Assembly: GCF_028858725.1 (NCBI RefSeq)
Contig: NC_084763.1
Location: forward strand, 51,034,152-51,098,151
From: Colius striatus
Lineage: Eukaryota; Chordata; Aves; Coliiformes; Coliidae
Direction: 5' to 3'
DNA length: 64,000 nucleotides
A program made the position numbers and the translations under genes. Below the pieces are notes generated by a model, which saw nothing but the letters and a program-made list of their open reading frames with translations, searched no databases and was not told the origin of the DNA. How positions within the stretch are numbered: the stretch's first letter is position 1; the number at the start of each line of letters is the position of its first letter. Shown here piece after piece: positions 1 through 13,702 of this stretch.

Positions 1-3000
1 CATTTTACATAGCCTAAGATCAAATTTTGGCTACCAATACTGGATCTAGTAGGGCTAAGGTAAATCTGTGACATTGTGAATGTTCCTTTATGCCCTTGTG
101 TAATGCCCACTACTGTAACCTACATCACCAAAGTCTGAATCATCACGTGTAATTTCTGCACCAGATTTGCTCTCATAGACTCACTTCAGGCATTGCTTAG
201 TTGCAACAGGCTATTGGCTTAAACATCTCAATGCTGCTGGGATTTCCTGCTTCTCACAGTCCACTTTTTTTCAGCTCTTAACATGCAATGGTTATGAGAG
301 AAACAGAAAGCAGTAGATGTTTGTCCTCTTGTCATTAAAAAATAGGGATAACTCAGGAAAAATATACATCACCCAGGATTATTTTCAGTAGTATATAACT
401 GGCTGTAACAACTATTTTAAACGTGAAATAGTGAAACTGTTAGGCAGTCATGATATCATGAGGTTATTGGCAGAACTTTGCCAAAGAAAAAATGTGTCTC
501 ACTGGTATCTTACCTAAGTTGTTAGGTTTGTTTTGTTTTGTTTTTACCAGAATCAACTGCACCTAATGAAGCAAACAATCAGAATAAACACGTTTTCAGC
601 ATGGCACAAAGTGAGCCTACAATATTCACTGCAGGAATGATATGTAATCTGCTTACTAACTACTGCAGAAGTCCAGTAAAACAAGGTAATTTGCAACCAA
701 CATCCCCTGCCTCCAACTTGCATTAAAATGCAAGAAACAGAGAAGAGTTCGGGAATACTTACTACAGCAAAGCTGGGTGAGCAGTGAGGTGGAAGATGAC
801 ATGTAGAGTGGTGACCGGCGGGAATAATTGGGGATAACAGCAGTCTAAGTTAGCACTGTCAGTTAAAAAACAGGTATGTAGTTCAGATGCCCAAGATGAA
901 AGGTCAGTGGTTGTGGCAGCTCCTCTCCTATGTGTTCTAAGAGACCCTCAGAGCTCCATAACCTCCCAGAACTGGCAGTGCCCCAACCTTGGTGTCCCCG
1001 ACACTGCTCAGCATGCATCGGCAGAGGAGAAAGCAGCAGGGAGAATTAGATTAGGAAGATATAGCACTGAGTGTTTGCTGCTGCAGATCACAGAGCAGCA
1101 AGCTGACTGACCAGAAAAGGATTTAAAATCCACAACAAAGCAGGATTTAACAACAGCAGAATGAACATCAGTGATAAAGTTATTCTGAGTGGGCTATGTC
1201 CCAACAAGCAGCTTAATCTATAATGACCCATTAAAGCAATGTTTGCATCCCTTCTTGAGGATCCTACACTTGTTTCTTTACTCAACCAGTCTACTTGATG
1301 AGATATGTCTGGGAGACAAGAGATATACAAAAGCCAAGATGACAAAACTTGTGCTACTACATTGAGATTCACTCCCATGTTTAACAACATTATTCCAACC
1401 ACTGATATGGTTTTGACTGCTATATGCCTCATGTTCTATTTTCTGAAGATAATATCCATGTTAACTCTCAGGGAATCATGAAACAGAACAAACTTCACCA
1501 GCTGGTTTTGTATGTTTTCACTGATCTCATGTATGCAACACACTTTGTCTACACAGATGGCTTATTTAGGAGGACTTAGAGAGAAAATTGCAAATCAGAG
1601 AAGCATTATAATATGCACATAATAGATATTTTTATTCCTGACTGTAAACTCTTTTTAGTTATTAAGATTTGTATTTGCCTTTAGTCAGAAATATGCTTTC
1701 TCACATCTTTTGCCAGTCATTTTTTGTCTCACAAAAGTTGCCACAATAAAGAGCAACTTTGCATTTCCAGGTTGTCTTTCTGCAGCAAATGACCCCACAC
1801 ATGGTATTCATAGGATTTCAGTGATTCCTATTGCAGCAGAGGAAGGACACAGTAACACTGAAGTGGAAAGCCAAAGGAAATATCTGTTTTTACGCCAAAT
1901 TTCTCACAGCGTCAAGTGTTCCTTCATAAAGCTGCTAATACCATTGTAATCCAGGAAGATTCATTTAACAAAACAACCTGAAATACACACAAACACAGAG
2001 AAAGAAAAAGCCTTCAGATTCAACTCTGAGTGTAACAAGGAAAAACCAGAAAATATAATGTAGAGGAGACTGACTTCTCAAGCCCTGAGGGACCCACATG
2101 CTCCTATCAGAATTAGGTAAATACAGCTGCTGCAACATTAGTCTAAACTGCAGCCCTCAGAAGCATCAGGCTGGTGGCAAGCTGCAGAACCCATTTCTGC
2201 ACTTTTGATTTGATTTCAGTACCAGGAAATGGATTTTAATGTTGCTTTTTCTTGCCTAATGAATGATCAAAGTTTTCCACGTCTTTGGATGGGAACATGC
2301 TGGGCACAATTTTTTTTCCTGGTCTGTGCCCACACGATGCATTCACATTCTCCCAGTGGAGCAACATTTGAGCCTCAGAGAAAGAATAAATACATCAGTA
2401 AGAGGCAGTTGTATGAAATATACATCCACATATACAGCTGTGAGGCTCTGGCCTCATACTTGGAGCTCCTTTTTACAGGCTAATCCACAGCCTGGTACAC
2501 TTCTGGCTTCCTACTGTTTACCACTTTTTAGTCACTTCATTACATATCTGGTGCATAATATTAATTATGTTCTCAGCAAATGAATTACAAACACCAGTAA
2601 TGAGGGAGAAATAATCAAGAAGGAGAAGGAAGTTTCTAGTGGGCAAATGGAGCCTCCCACTGAGAATTCTGCTAAAAATATAACCTTTTGCTAATTGATA
2701 GAGTGACTGGTGTTGGAGAAGTTGTTTTGCACCTGATTTAAATAGAGTTCAAGGAATACTTACATCAGACATGAATTAGAAGTGCTTATTGTGGGGTTTT
2801 TTCCGAAGCAGTGTTGTAAAAAGAGTATTTTAGAGACCCTGGAAACTCAGCAGCGAACATCAATGCTCCAGCTGTGTGGGAAATGGCTGAGACAGTGAAG
2901 TTCCATATCGTTAAGTGGCCTAGATACTCATCCAGGTACATCCACCACTGCATGAAGGAGAAATTGTGATGACTGCCTACATCCTTACTCCTTAGAGACC

Positions 3001-4118
3001 AATGCTGATATAAAAAAGGAGGAGGAAATGAGGAGAATTAATTCACCTGCCCAGTGAAGGGCTTTCTGTGAAACCTGCAGTGGAGTTGGTATAAGTTTGT
3101 AAGATTTCTGAAATGAAGTATAACAAAGTCCCGGCTGGGTTTCCCAGGCTCTTCTGAAGGATTAAATGCACATTGCCGTGGATTTTCTTGTGCCTGAAGC
3201 TGTGAATAGAGAGTGACAGTATTCACACAGGACCCCTGAGGACCTTTGGATCCATTCCTGACAAAAAGCAGGCTCCATGTATGTGTTGCTGAGTGTAGGA
3301 GTTAGCTGCTCCTCTGCCGTGAAAGTATCCTCCTCCAAGTTATTTTTGTATAGCTGCTTTTTCTCTCAGTATGTGCAAAGTCTCAAGTTTTAATTGCCTT
3401 CTGATGTCTGAGCATTTAGGATTGAAGTTCTTATGATCCTCTTTGCAGCTATTTAATTAATATAAATGAAAACTGATTTTTTTCACCTAATAAAAGCCCT
3501 GCATTTAAGTATGTAAACTAAATATATACATTTCTATCAGAGAGCTAACCATTTGAAACGTTTTCCTGCATTATTATTTAAGAGCATAGGAGGAGGGGAG
3601 GGACGAAATGCATTTCTCTATGATTCAACCACAGAAGTGCAAACCATGAGTGAGGCTGCTGCTCCAACTCCCTTCTAGCAAACAATAGTTCTTAGGCACA
3701 GCTTAGATCACTTTTAGATCACTTTTTCATCTTATTGTTGACTTCCTCAGCATTAACTTTGAGGAAGAGGAGTAATGCCATGAAGCAGTCTGGCTTAGTG
3801 AGAGGCAGCAGCAGTAGCTACAGGAAGCTTTTTTAAGCCTTTCTGACAGAAACATATCGAAGGGCAAAAGCTAAGCTACAGAGGACACTTATTGTGCCAG
3901 GACAATAGCACAGATATCCTCGCTGGTGCTGGTTAAGACTTTGTTATGAAGCCTTTCAAACTGCTGTCAGAAAATGCCAGCCTAGGGAAACTTTTCATGG
4001 CAATGTACTGATGTATCCCTCCTCGGTATGAGCTTATTTATTCATGGCATACACACCTCACCAAACAAACAGAACACTCCATGGTACAGTCCCTCTTCCT
4101 AGATTTTTTAATTAAGCT
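1..4118. other. Gene-free sequence downstream of GPR158
   Basis: AT-rich sequence with only short chance open frames on both strands. I see no repeat family, RNA gene or conserved exon here. Confidence 0.7.
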
Positions 4119-5900
4119 TAGAACCGTAGAATTGTTTGATTGGGAAAGACTTCTAAGATTATCAAGTCCAACCACTAACCTAACACTGCTAGGCACACCA
4201 CTAAACCGTGTCCCTCAGCACCTCATCTATGCATATTTTAAATATCTCCAGGGATGGTGACTCCACCACCTCCCTGGGCAGCCTGGGACAGTGTCTAACA
4301 ACCCTCTCAGAGAAAAAGTTCTTCCTAATCTCCAATCTAAACGTTTCCTGGCACAATTTGAGGCCATTTGCTCTTGTCCTATCACATTACTCAGAAGAAG
4401 AGACTGACTCTCACGTCACTACAACCTTCTTTCAAGTAGTTGTAGAGAGTGATCATGTTACCTCTAAGCTTCCTCTTCTCCTGACTAAACAACCCCAGCT
4501 CCCTCAGCTGCTCCTCATCAGTCTTGTTCTCCAGATACTTTACCAGCTTTGCTGCCCATCTCTTGACAAGCTCCAGCACCTCAATGTCCTCCTTATAGTG
4601 AGGGGCTCAGAACTGAACACAATATTTGAGGTGTGACCTCACTTGCACCGAGTACAAGGCAACAGTCATCTCCTTGGTTCTGCTGGCCACACTGTTTCTG
4701 ATACAAGCCAGTCAGGATGCTATTGGCCACCTGGGCACACTGCTGGCTCATGTTCAGTTGGCTGTTGACCAACTGTCCCAGGTACTTTTCAGCAGGACAA
4801 CTTTACAACCACTCTGCCTCAAGCCTGTAATGTTGCATGGGGTTGTTGTGGCCCAAGTGCAGGACCCAGCACTTGGCCTTGCTGTACCTCACGCAATTGG
4901 CCTCAGACCATCGATCCAGCCTGTCCAAGACCCTCTGAAGAGCCTTCCTGCCTCAAATCTACACACCAGCACAGCTTGATGTTGTCAGTGAATTTACTGA
5001 GGGTGCACTCGATCCCCTCGTCCAGATCATTGATAAAGATCTCAAACAGAACAGACTCCAACACTGAGCCCTGGGCAACAGCACTGGTGACCAGCCACCA
5101 TTCCATACCGTTCTCTAGGCCCAGCCCTCCAGTCAGTTTTCCACCCAATGAAGAGTACATCTGTCCAAGCCAGTTTCTCCAGGAGGATGCTGTGGGAAAG
5201 TGTCTCAAAGGCTTTACTGGAACCCAGGAAGACCACATACACAGCCTTTCCCTCATCCACTAAGCAAGTCATCTTGCTGTAGAAGGAGATCAGGTTGGTC
5301 AAGCCAGACCTACCTTTCATAAAGCCATATTGACTGGGCTTGATCTCTTGGTTGTCCTGCGTGTAGCTTATGATGGTGCTCAGGATGATCTGCTCCATAA
5401 CCTTCCCAAGCACCACTCTCTATCTGACAGGCCTGTAGTTCCCATGATTCTTTTTCTGGCCCTTCTTGTAGATGCCAACCTCCAGTCTGCTGGGACCTCC
5501 CTAGTGAGCCAGGACTGCTGGTAGATGATGGAGAGTGTCTTGGTGAGCACTTCTGCCAACTCCCTCAGTATGCTTGGGTGGATCCCATCCAGCTCAATAG
5601 TCTTGTGTGCCTTGAGGTGGAGCAGCAGGTCGCACACCATTTCCCCATGGGCTAAAGGAGCTTCATTCTGTTCTCTGCTCCTGTCTTCCAGCTCAGGAGG
5701 CTGGATACTCAGAGAACAACTGGTTTTGCAAAGAAGGCACCAAGTACCTCAGCCTTTTTCTCATCCTTGATCACTAAGCTTCCCCCTGCATCCACTAAAA
5801 GATGAAGGCTCCCCTTAGCCCTTCTTTTGTTACTAACATATTTATGGAATCTTTTCCTACTGTCTTTTACAACAGTGGTCAGCTTAAGTTGCCTGAAGTT
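4119..5900 (-). mobile_element. CR1 LINE, 5'-truncated, dead reverse transcriptase (about 1.8 kb)
   Basis: This is the 3' portion of a CR1 non-LTR retrotransposon on the minus strand. From high to low coordinates the broken frames give the CR1 region before RT (RKRFHKYVSNKR), the segment DGIHPSILRELAEVLTKTLS, then RT motifs ([44 protein letters not shown]). The C-terminal part ([17 protein letters not shown]) and the 3' UTR end near 4119 follow. The frame is shifted several times. The catalytic FADD box reads FTDN at 4981-4992, so the enzyme could not work. CR1 is typical of birds and other sauropsids. The 3' end resembles the older CR1-Y-like group, but the subfamily is uncertain. Confidence 0.93.
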
Positions 5901-6796
5901 GAAAAGAACCACATAAGAAAGTAATGACACTCTCCAGAGAACAGGGGGGTTGTGTTTTTTTTCCTAGCTCTCCTTGGTCCTCCCCTAGTGACAACATACT
6001 CTGTGTTGGCTCAATGAACATATGTCTCAGAGGAGCTTTGCCAGGAGGAAGGAAGTTGGATTGCTGTTGCTAGAGGGGTAGAGCTGAGGTTTCCAAGGTA
6101 TTTTAGCTATGCATTTCCTAGCTTTCAAAAATGCTCATATTTCTTTTAGATTTAAAATTGAGGCTGAATTAATAAGTTGCTAACAATTTTCTCGTAACTT
6201 AAACACTTTAGTTCTCTTCAGGCTGCTGTCACAACTTTAACTGTGTTCAGAAAGATCTTAAGAACGTGGTATGTTGCCAGCAGCAATCAAGACTACAGCT
6301 GCAACAGCATAGTCATCTATTAACACTCATGTGCAGAAGGTAGAAGCATTTTCTACGCTGGAAACCTCTGACTGGGAACGTTAACACCACCAGAGCATTC
6401 CTCTACTGTGGACAAAACACTGCCAGATAGTAAACCCCAATAAAACACGACAGAAGACTTGGATTAGCATCTCATGTCAGAGCAGGTTGGAGTATACTGG
6501 CTTCTTTTTACATAAAAGGATTTCTAGAACACGGCTGATGTTTCAGAGCTTCTTGATGTTTCACAGTCTCTTGTCTAAAGGTCTGCCTGCAAAAAAGCAG
6601 CAGTTCATAGTGACTCACTTTAGTAGATGTAACACAGAAAACCTCCCCAACAGCACTTTTTTCTGAGTCACATTTCTCCAAAGTAACAACTATTCTTTGT
6701 ACATGGATTGACCATCATTTGACTTGGGCAATTAAAATCTGGGGAACTGCATAAATATTACTGGAGGAAAGGTATAGCCTAATGGATTTGCAGCTA

Positions 6797-6840
6797 CAAT
6801 AGTGATGGAATACATCTGCAATAGTGATGGAATACATCTG
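6797..6840. repeat. 22-bp tandem duplication
   Basis: The unit CAATAGTGATGGAATACATC plus TG occurs twice in direct succession without any difference, which points to a recent event. Confidence 0.95.
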
Positions 6841-6993
6841 CATGACCTACAGTACTCGACTCCTCCTTCAAGAGCTTTTGTTTCCATTTTGTAAATAATG
6901 CTTTAATAAGTCAAGGTCTTTAGGCACCACCTAGGAGATAAATCAAGGACAGCTGGATGTAGTGTATTTAAATGAATGTGTGTATTTCAATGA

Positions 6994-7064
6994 ATATATA
7001 TATATACACAAACACACAGCACACACATCCACACATACATGTATATACATATACATACACACAG
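6994..7064. repeat. TA/CA microsatellite
   Basis: A compound repeat of ATATATATATA followed by imperfect CA and TACA units. It is in the gene-free downstream region. Confidence 0.9.
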
Positions 7065-7696
7065 ATTATTTTTCAATAAAAATGACTTTGGTTGGCTATT
7101 CATGAAAGTATGGTACAAGAGAGCTCAAAGACTCGTAGCAGAGTCACGGTACACTGCCAGCTGCCTACCATTGTTGCTTCCAGAGAGATTCTGGTTGAAG
7201 TCAAAGCAGCCTTCGTGAGGCAAGGGAGCACATTGCACTGAAGAGCACAGGGTAGTGAAGACAAGGTAGTGAAGGAACTGTAGGCACAGGGGCAGAGTTA
7301 AGAACAAAGACTTCACTCACCTGACAGCACACTGGGGTGCTGTAAACTTGAGATTCCCTCAGACTTCTATTAAATGTTACAAGCTTATTGAAGATGATTA
7401 AAATGGATAATTATACTTGTGGAATATTGGTAGGAAAAATTAAAGTATAACCCACAGAAGTTAAATGAAACTTAGCAATTATAGTTACTGACAAACCTGA
7501 CATACACAAGTTTTGTTACTGATAAGTAAGTAGTAATCCTGCTTAGCAGTATTCCATAAAGGAAAGGGTTTCTTGGTAAAAACAACAGTAGTGGCTCTCA
7601 CCCCATTTATAGTTTAGACATGTACATGGTCAGCATTGATGTTTGATCTCGCATATGAATCTTAACATACTTCATGCTCTAAAGAGTGAAATTAGT

Positions 7697-7883
7697 ATAG
7701 AATCACAATAATTTAGGGTGGAAAAGACCCTTACTATTGAGTCCAACTGTTAACCTAATACTACCAAGTTTACCACTAAACCATGTTCCTAAGCACCTCA
7801 TCCACTTATTTTTTAAATATGTCCAGGGATGGTGACTGAACTACTTGCCTGGGCAGCCCATTCCAGTGCCTTGGGGTGTTTTT
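7697..7883 (-). mobile_element. CR1 LINE 3' end fragment
   Basis: The minus strand carries the CR1 3' UTR. Read on the plus strand it shows TAGAATCACAATAATTTAGG, then GAGTCCAACTGTTAACCTAA, then TCCAGGGATGGTGACT. It is similar to the 3' end of the 4119-5900 element, so the two belong to related subfamilies. It is truncated after about 190 bp. Confidence 0.88.
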
Positions 7884-10800
7884 TGTTTGACCTTTTAGAT
7901 GTGGAGTGAAGTAGACTGAGTCCCAGACTCTATCAACTATATTGATCTGACCTCTGTTTGTAAAGGGGGCCTAAGGAGACTCACAAATAGAGATGCTGGC
8001 TCTCACTCAGATGGATGCTATTCTGGGTAGTCTTTGAAAAGAAAGTTGAGTATACTTCCCAGGTTTCGTTAGTCCCTTCCCTCATCTCTCCCACACACCT
8101 TTCATGGTGGAGCTCTCTCTCTTGCTGCTTTTTTTTCCCCAGTCCCTGAAGCACAGGAGAATGTTGACTTCTCTTAGTTCCCAGTACAGGACGTGGCTGG
8201 AACATGGTGTGAAGGGCAATCATCTTTGTACAGCAGGTTTGACAGAAGGCTCTGGTGTTCACTATTTCACCTGCCTGCACTGGGCTCAGCCCTTTCACTG
8301 GACCTGATGCCAACAGCCCTGTGCTAGATCTCCAAAAGAGATGAGAGAAGCCTGGGCAGTTTCAGCTGAGCACTGTGGTGACAGAGCATTCCTCAAGCTG
8401 TGGAGTCCTGTTGCCATTTGGAAACACTGTGCCGTTACTGCAGTCCTGAATGTGCGAACTGTCACTGGAGTACTGTCCTTGCATATCTATGCAGGGTTAT
8501 ACAAAGGATTTAACTCGGAAAGCACTTGGAAGAAGGTCATGTCTCAACTGTTTCTTGAGTTAATGAGGCCATCAAAGGGAAATGGAACAACGGTGCTCAA
8601 CCACAGTGCATTACTGATGCATGTAGTTTACTATACTGATGGTTGCTATGGACTGCAGAGTTATGAGGCAAGGCAAAACACAACGTGCATGCGCAGAGAA
8701 ATGTGTGGATATTCATTTCTCAAAGAAAGAGTATGATATTTAGCTGAGTGGTATAAAAGATTGGCTTCAACAGCAGGCAGGCCAGCTATGTATCTCTGGA
8801 GGTGTGATCACGCTGCATATATCACACCTGAGCTATAGCATATAAGTTTTTGAGGAAGAGAAAGAGCTTAAATGGCTAAGTAGATGTGCTGATTTAGCTC
8901 AGTGATAAGTGACATTTTGGGGGCAGAAAGATGGGGTGGTTAGATTTCTGAGTGGGTTGGAGTGTGATGTACCATTTGCACCCTCACCATTGATAATATT
9001 GAATCTTAACCGCTCCCTGTAACTATTTAGCAATTGCCCATCTCTCTGCACTTGGTTGTGTATGAAGCATCTTTTTAGTCTCCTTTCATATTAAGCATGA
9101 CCTGCCCCAACATTTGCATTATTATGCATACACTTCATGGATATCCATTTTCACTGTGACACAGATTTTCAAGCTTGGCAAATTATAGATCCCAAATGCA
9201 TCATATCCACATTTAATAGCTTCCAGTGCTGGAATAATTCTGTACTACCCAGCACTTCATACCTATGATTAATAGCCTTAACATTCACCTCACTGTACAC
9301 ATATATTTTACCTGATACTGATAGTATGCTGCCACTTTTAATTTCAGTAATTTAAGGCATTCTTTCAATGTTTAAAAACTATATCAGTATCAAGTGAAAT
9401 TGCAATCCATATATTATTTAAGTAATTTCAAGCTTCAAGTCACTTTATGTGACATCATTTCAATTCCATCCTTGCTCAATATATAGAGCACTTACTCATA
9501 AAAGAGAATGAGTTAGTCAGATGTACAGAGTTTTCAAGGTCACTATATTGTTAATAAAACTTGTTAACTGACACAGGCATTAGTCATAAAGCTGAGTAAA
9601 TGTAATGATTAAGCCACTCACAGCTCCTCACCATTCTGTTACATCCTGCCTTCTAAAGAGAATTTTTATTTTGAGGCCTTATTTAAACCTACTTAAGTCA
9701 GTGGAAAAACTCCTTGTGGCTTCACCGGGCTTCATATCAGACTGCCACTAAATAACAAAACCACACTCATGAAAGGAGCAGACAACAGGTTGATAACATG
9801 GGTAGACTCCTACGTATCAGCTCCTGGCACAGTTTGTAGCTGTAACGTTCATCTCAGCGAAACAGATGGAGCTTGACCAAGCTCTAGGTGGAACTGTAAT
9901 TACATTTTCTTCCTTCAGACACCTCTTACTGCAAAAAGCATGGAATTTCTATGCTGCAGAAAGAGTGGAATAATTATTTTTTTGACTTTATGGGAGTCTG
10001 TTGATCCTGTCATTCATTTACTCAGTGCAAGAGACCAAATAAGAGTATACATACAACATCTAACCTTACCAAGTGTGCAATAAACAAATGGAGACACTTC
10101 AATTTAACAAAATCCCCACTCAGCTCCCAGGAGAGATAAAACCAGATCATCTCCCTTCTACTGATGAGGAGTACTTTATTTCTGTATACATTACCACTCT
10201 GTACCAAATACTAATGAGTACTATGTCTTCTGTTTAAAAGTGAAGGATTTTGTCTGGGCTGTGTCTGCGCTACCTTAGTCAGACTGTCACTCATGCTGTA
10301 AGATTAGCTATTTGAATGATCCTTGCCAGATGCAAAGTTGGGAGGCTGGAAAGTAGACTAAGGCATTGTCAGTGCCAATATGTACAATATAGGATGAATC
10401 ACGTCCTATGTGGGACACAACATCTCACCTAGTATGAGACATCTTGGATACTTGTAAACCTGAGTTAGTCATCTCCCTCAGAAAACAGGAAAATGGTAAC
10501 TTTAGGGTGCCACTGACCTCCAGCAGACATTGTCCTTAGAAATTAATTATGCTCTTTACTCGAGTGAGTATATTGAATAATTGACCACTGAATATTTACT
10601 TCATTGACCATACACGGGTCTAAAGAAGACTCACTTATATGTAGGTTTCCACAGTCATTCAAGACAGTCCACCCAAAAGCATCTGCTGTTGTGTACCACA
10701 AGGCAACAGAAAGACCAAGGTGTCAGTACACATTGCCACCCAAATGGCAGAATCCTTCCCTGGCAATATTGACCCATTGCAATACACCCCTCAGGAAGCA

Positions 10801-13414
10801 GAGTCTGAGACAAAAGGGAGCAGGGGCATCCTCTGTAAGGAGACTGTCTACTGCAGTTCCATGCAAAAGGGATGGCATGCAAGAGAAAATGCCTAGTTAA
10901 ACAGATAACTTGCTGAACAAAACCATACATACACGATGTGCATTTAAATTGTCTAAAGACTGTCTGCAGAGAGTGAGGCATTAAACACACTGAAAAGTAG
11001 TGGGGGACAGGTAGTACCTCAGCCAGAAAGTTGATCTGGTTGGGATCAGCAAGGCAGTAAAGTCATTAGATAGAGCTGGAAAAAACCAGAATGTATGAAC
11101 AGTGTCATCAGTGTCAGCCAGCAGAAGGACAAGAGTAGCAAGGTGAAAGGACTCCTCCTCCTGATAGTAACAACAATAAGGGAGCATTTAATTTAAAATC
11201 CAGGACACCTGAAAGATGTATCCAGAGTGCACAAAGACTATCCAGAACAGCAGCAAAGACTTTGTCATTTAGTATGATTAATTTATTAGCGCTACAGCCT
11301 CTGCCACAGCTGGCTGACACCGAAACAGCTTCTTCTAAACAAAGCAAATCCTAATCCAGCATTGTCCTAAGGAAGGGAAATCAGGGTGTTGGGAAATGCA
11401 CCAAAGAGAAGTAGCAGGCTGTGCACGTGGTTTGACTGCTGTCAGCCAGGCAGCTAGAAAATGGACCTATAAAATTCTCTTAAGAATTCGCAGTGTATGT
11501 AAACAAGCCTGGAGTCTTCCTACATTATTGTAGGGTATGTGGTTTGTGAAACTGTAGATACATGCAGACTTTAGTTTAGTTAATACAATTATTTTCATCT
11601 CTTAAATTATTTTTATCTCTTTTATCTTTTTTTTCCCCCCTGAAAATACTGTCAACAGATCTTATACAGTATCTTAATAGGCAAATGCAGCCGGAAAAGT
11701 GGTCAATACATCTTTTATTATCAGTGATGTGTCCATTATACTCACATGATAGTCACTCTATTTTGCTTTTTTCTTCATCTTAACTTAATCCTAGGCTGTA
11801 AGGACTGGGAAAAAAGATCAGCACTTATTTTTGAATGTGCATTTTTATACAGTGCCTGACACAACCTGAACTGATGCACTGATATTGCCTTGCTCTTAAG
11901 AGAACCCAGAAAGGCTGGCAACAATGAGGCAGAGGAGGTGGTTCTGTTAAGTGGGTGGCAATGTCTGGAGCAAAATGCATGTGTCAGTGGGGAGAAGAGA
12001 ATTCAGAGCAGAAGTCAAGGTGAGGGGTGATAAACAGAGCATGTTGTCTTTGCTAACTGAAATGACTCTGAAGCTGCAAGAAAGGGAGAACAGAAGGGTT
12101 TAGCAAAGGCACAAGCACAGGCCTAGTGGAAAAGGTGGAAGAAAACTGTAACATGAAGTTTCCTTGTCTGAGACAGAGATGGAGAAGCTAAGAAAGAGCA
12201 GGAAACATGCAGGAGAGACAGGGTAAATAGAATTTTAGAAAACATCTAAATTCTTAGTGCTTCTAAGTATCTCTTGTATTCAGTGTCCCATGTGGAAGCA
12301 ACAGATAGAGCTGAAAGATCCCACTCTAATCAGCTCTAATGAGGCTGAGTAAAAGCTGGACATGTGGCATGCAAAAAGTGTTATAGAAGAAATCTGCAGC
12401 AATAGGTTATAAACATAAAGCATCAAGACTAGGAAACATCTGTGCATCTGAGACTATGTTAGTACATAAGCCCATTGTGATATGTCTTTGTAAGAGAAGA
12501 GAAGGGAAGAAAACACAGTCCTTGGCAGAGATCAGTCGAGAACACTAGAAAGAAGGATGAAGAAATGCAGTTAAAAGCCTTTTTCAAGATGTGGGTTTAC
12601 TTTGCCTGAAGGTTGTGACAGTGACATTAAATACAAATAAACTGGATGTACATGACATATTTGATCTCCACATTGTGCCACAACTTACCTTTCCTCTGAG
12701 TCTGTTTACAGAACCCAGCTATTTTCGTTAAGGATGTAAAGAGGAACAGACTTTGATATTATCTCTTTGAATTTACCTGGCTCCGTGGAATTCAACAGAG
12801 ATGAAGAGCTGCTGAAATTAAACAGACATACAAAACTGTACCAGATGTACCAGAGATGCAAATAGCCAAGATCGTCCCTGTGACATTTGGATAGTATTTG
12901 GAGAAGCTAGAAGGATTTCTAATTCACTCTTCATGTGTACACAGGAATGCCACAATAGCAGCAGCAAGCTGTGCAAGTGGGCAAGGGAAATCATCGAGAA
13001 CTCCTGACACCAGTGCTAAAGACCAGCAAGTATTCATTTCCTACATTTGAACAGCTCAGGAGACAACAAGAACTTTAATGCAGGAAAAGGTCAGGTCATT
13101 TCAACTTTGGCTTTGTCTAGGTTTTATGTGTTTTGCTAAGAAAATCTGTGAATGATGAAACAGCCAAGAGGATATTCCACACAGTACAAAATTGCCTACT
13201 TTAACCAAGTTTCCATAACTTGCAAGGTGATAATCACCTACTCTGTGAATTAATATGCATATTACTAACATTCACCACAATACAATCTATTGTCATATAA
13301 AAAGTGAGAAGCAGTATCTTGCTTGTGTTTCTTAGTGTTAACAGGACCATCTGAAGACTGTAAGATTTTGAATGCATACTTCTTTCTACCATCTTTTGGA
13401 AACAGTGAGATCAT

Positions 13415-13480
13415 CCCCACATAATGATGGAAAACTAAGGCATAGGGAGTCTGGGTGCCAAGATATTACCCAGGTTAAAA
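13415..13480 (+). mobile_element. Possible MIR-like SINE relic in the downstream region
   Basis: The sequence AATGATGGAAAACTAAGGCA then TAGGGAG resembles the MIR core ATGAGGAAACTGAGGCACAGAGAG. It is followed by a segment like TTACCCAGGTTAAAAATCTG. It is short and diverged. Confidence 0.35.
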
Positions 13481-13702
13481 ATCTGCCCCTAAATGATTTG
13501 CCAAATATTACACTGGAAGTGTACATCTGGGCAGAATATTGAATGAGTGTGACTTTGTCCTAGCTATGTCTGGTTTGGGGCAGGGAGGAGGTATTTTACC
13601 AAGATCGCTCTACTCTATATGGTAACATATGCTTTAAAAGTAAAGTGGGATGTTGGGAGAAGGCTACCCGGGACTTGAGCTCCAGGAAGTAACTCTGGGT
13701 GA

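Larger units (their letters stand above)
5901..7696. other. Gene-free spacer between two CR1 fragments
   Basis: It contains the 22-bp duplication and the TA/CA microsatellite. Nothing else is recognisable. Confidence 0.7.

Noticed and set aside
4208..4636. 142-codon plus-strand open frame
   Set aside because: It is the antisense of a minus-strand CR1 element and has no independent support.
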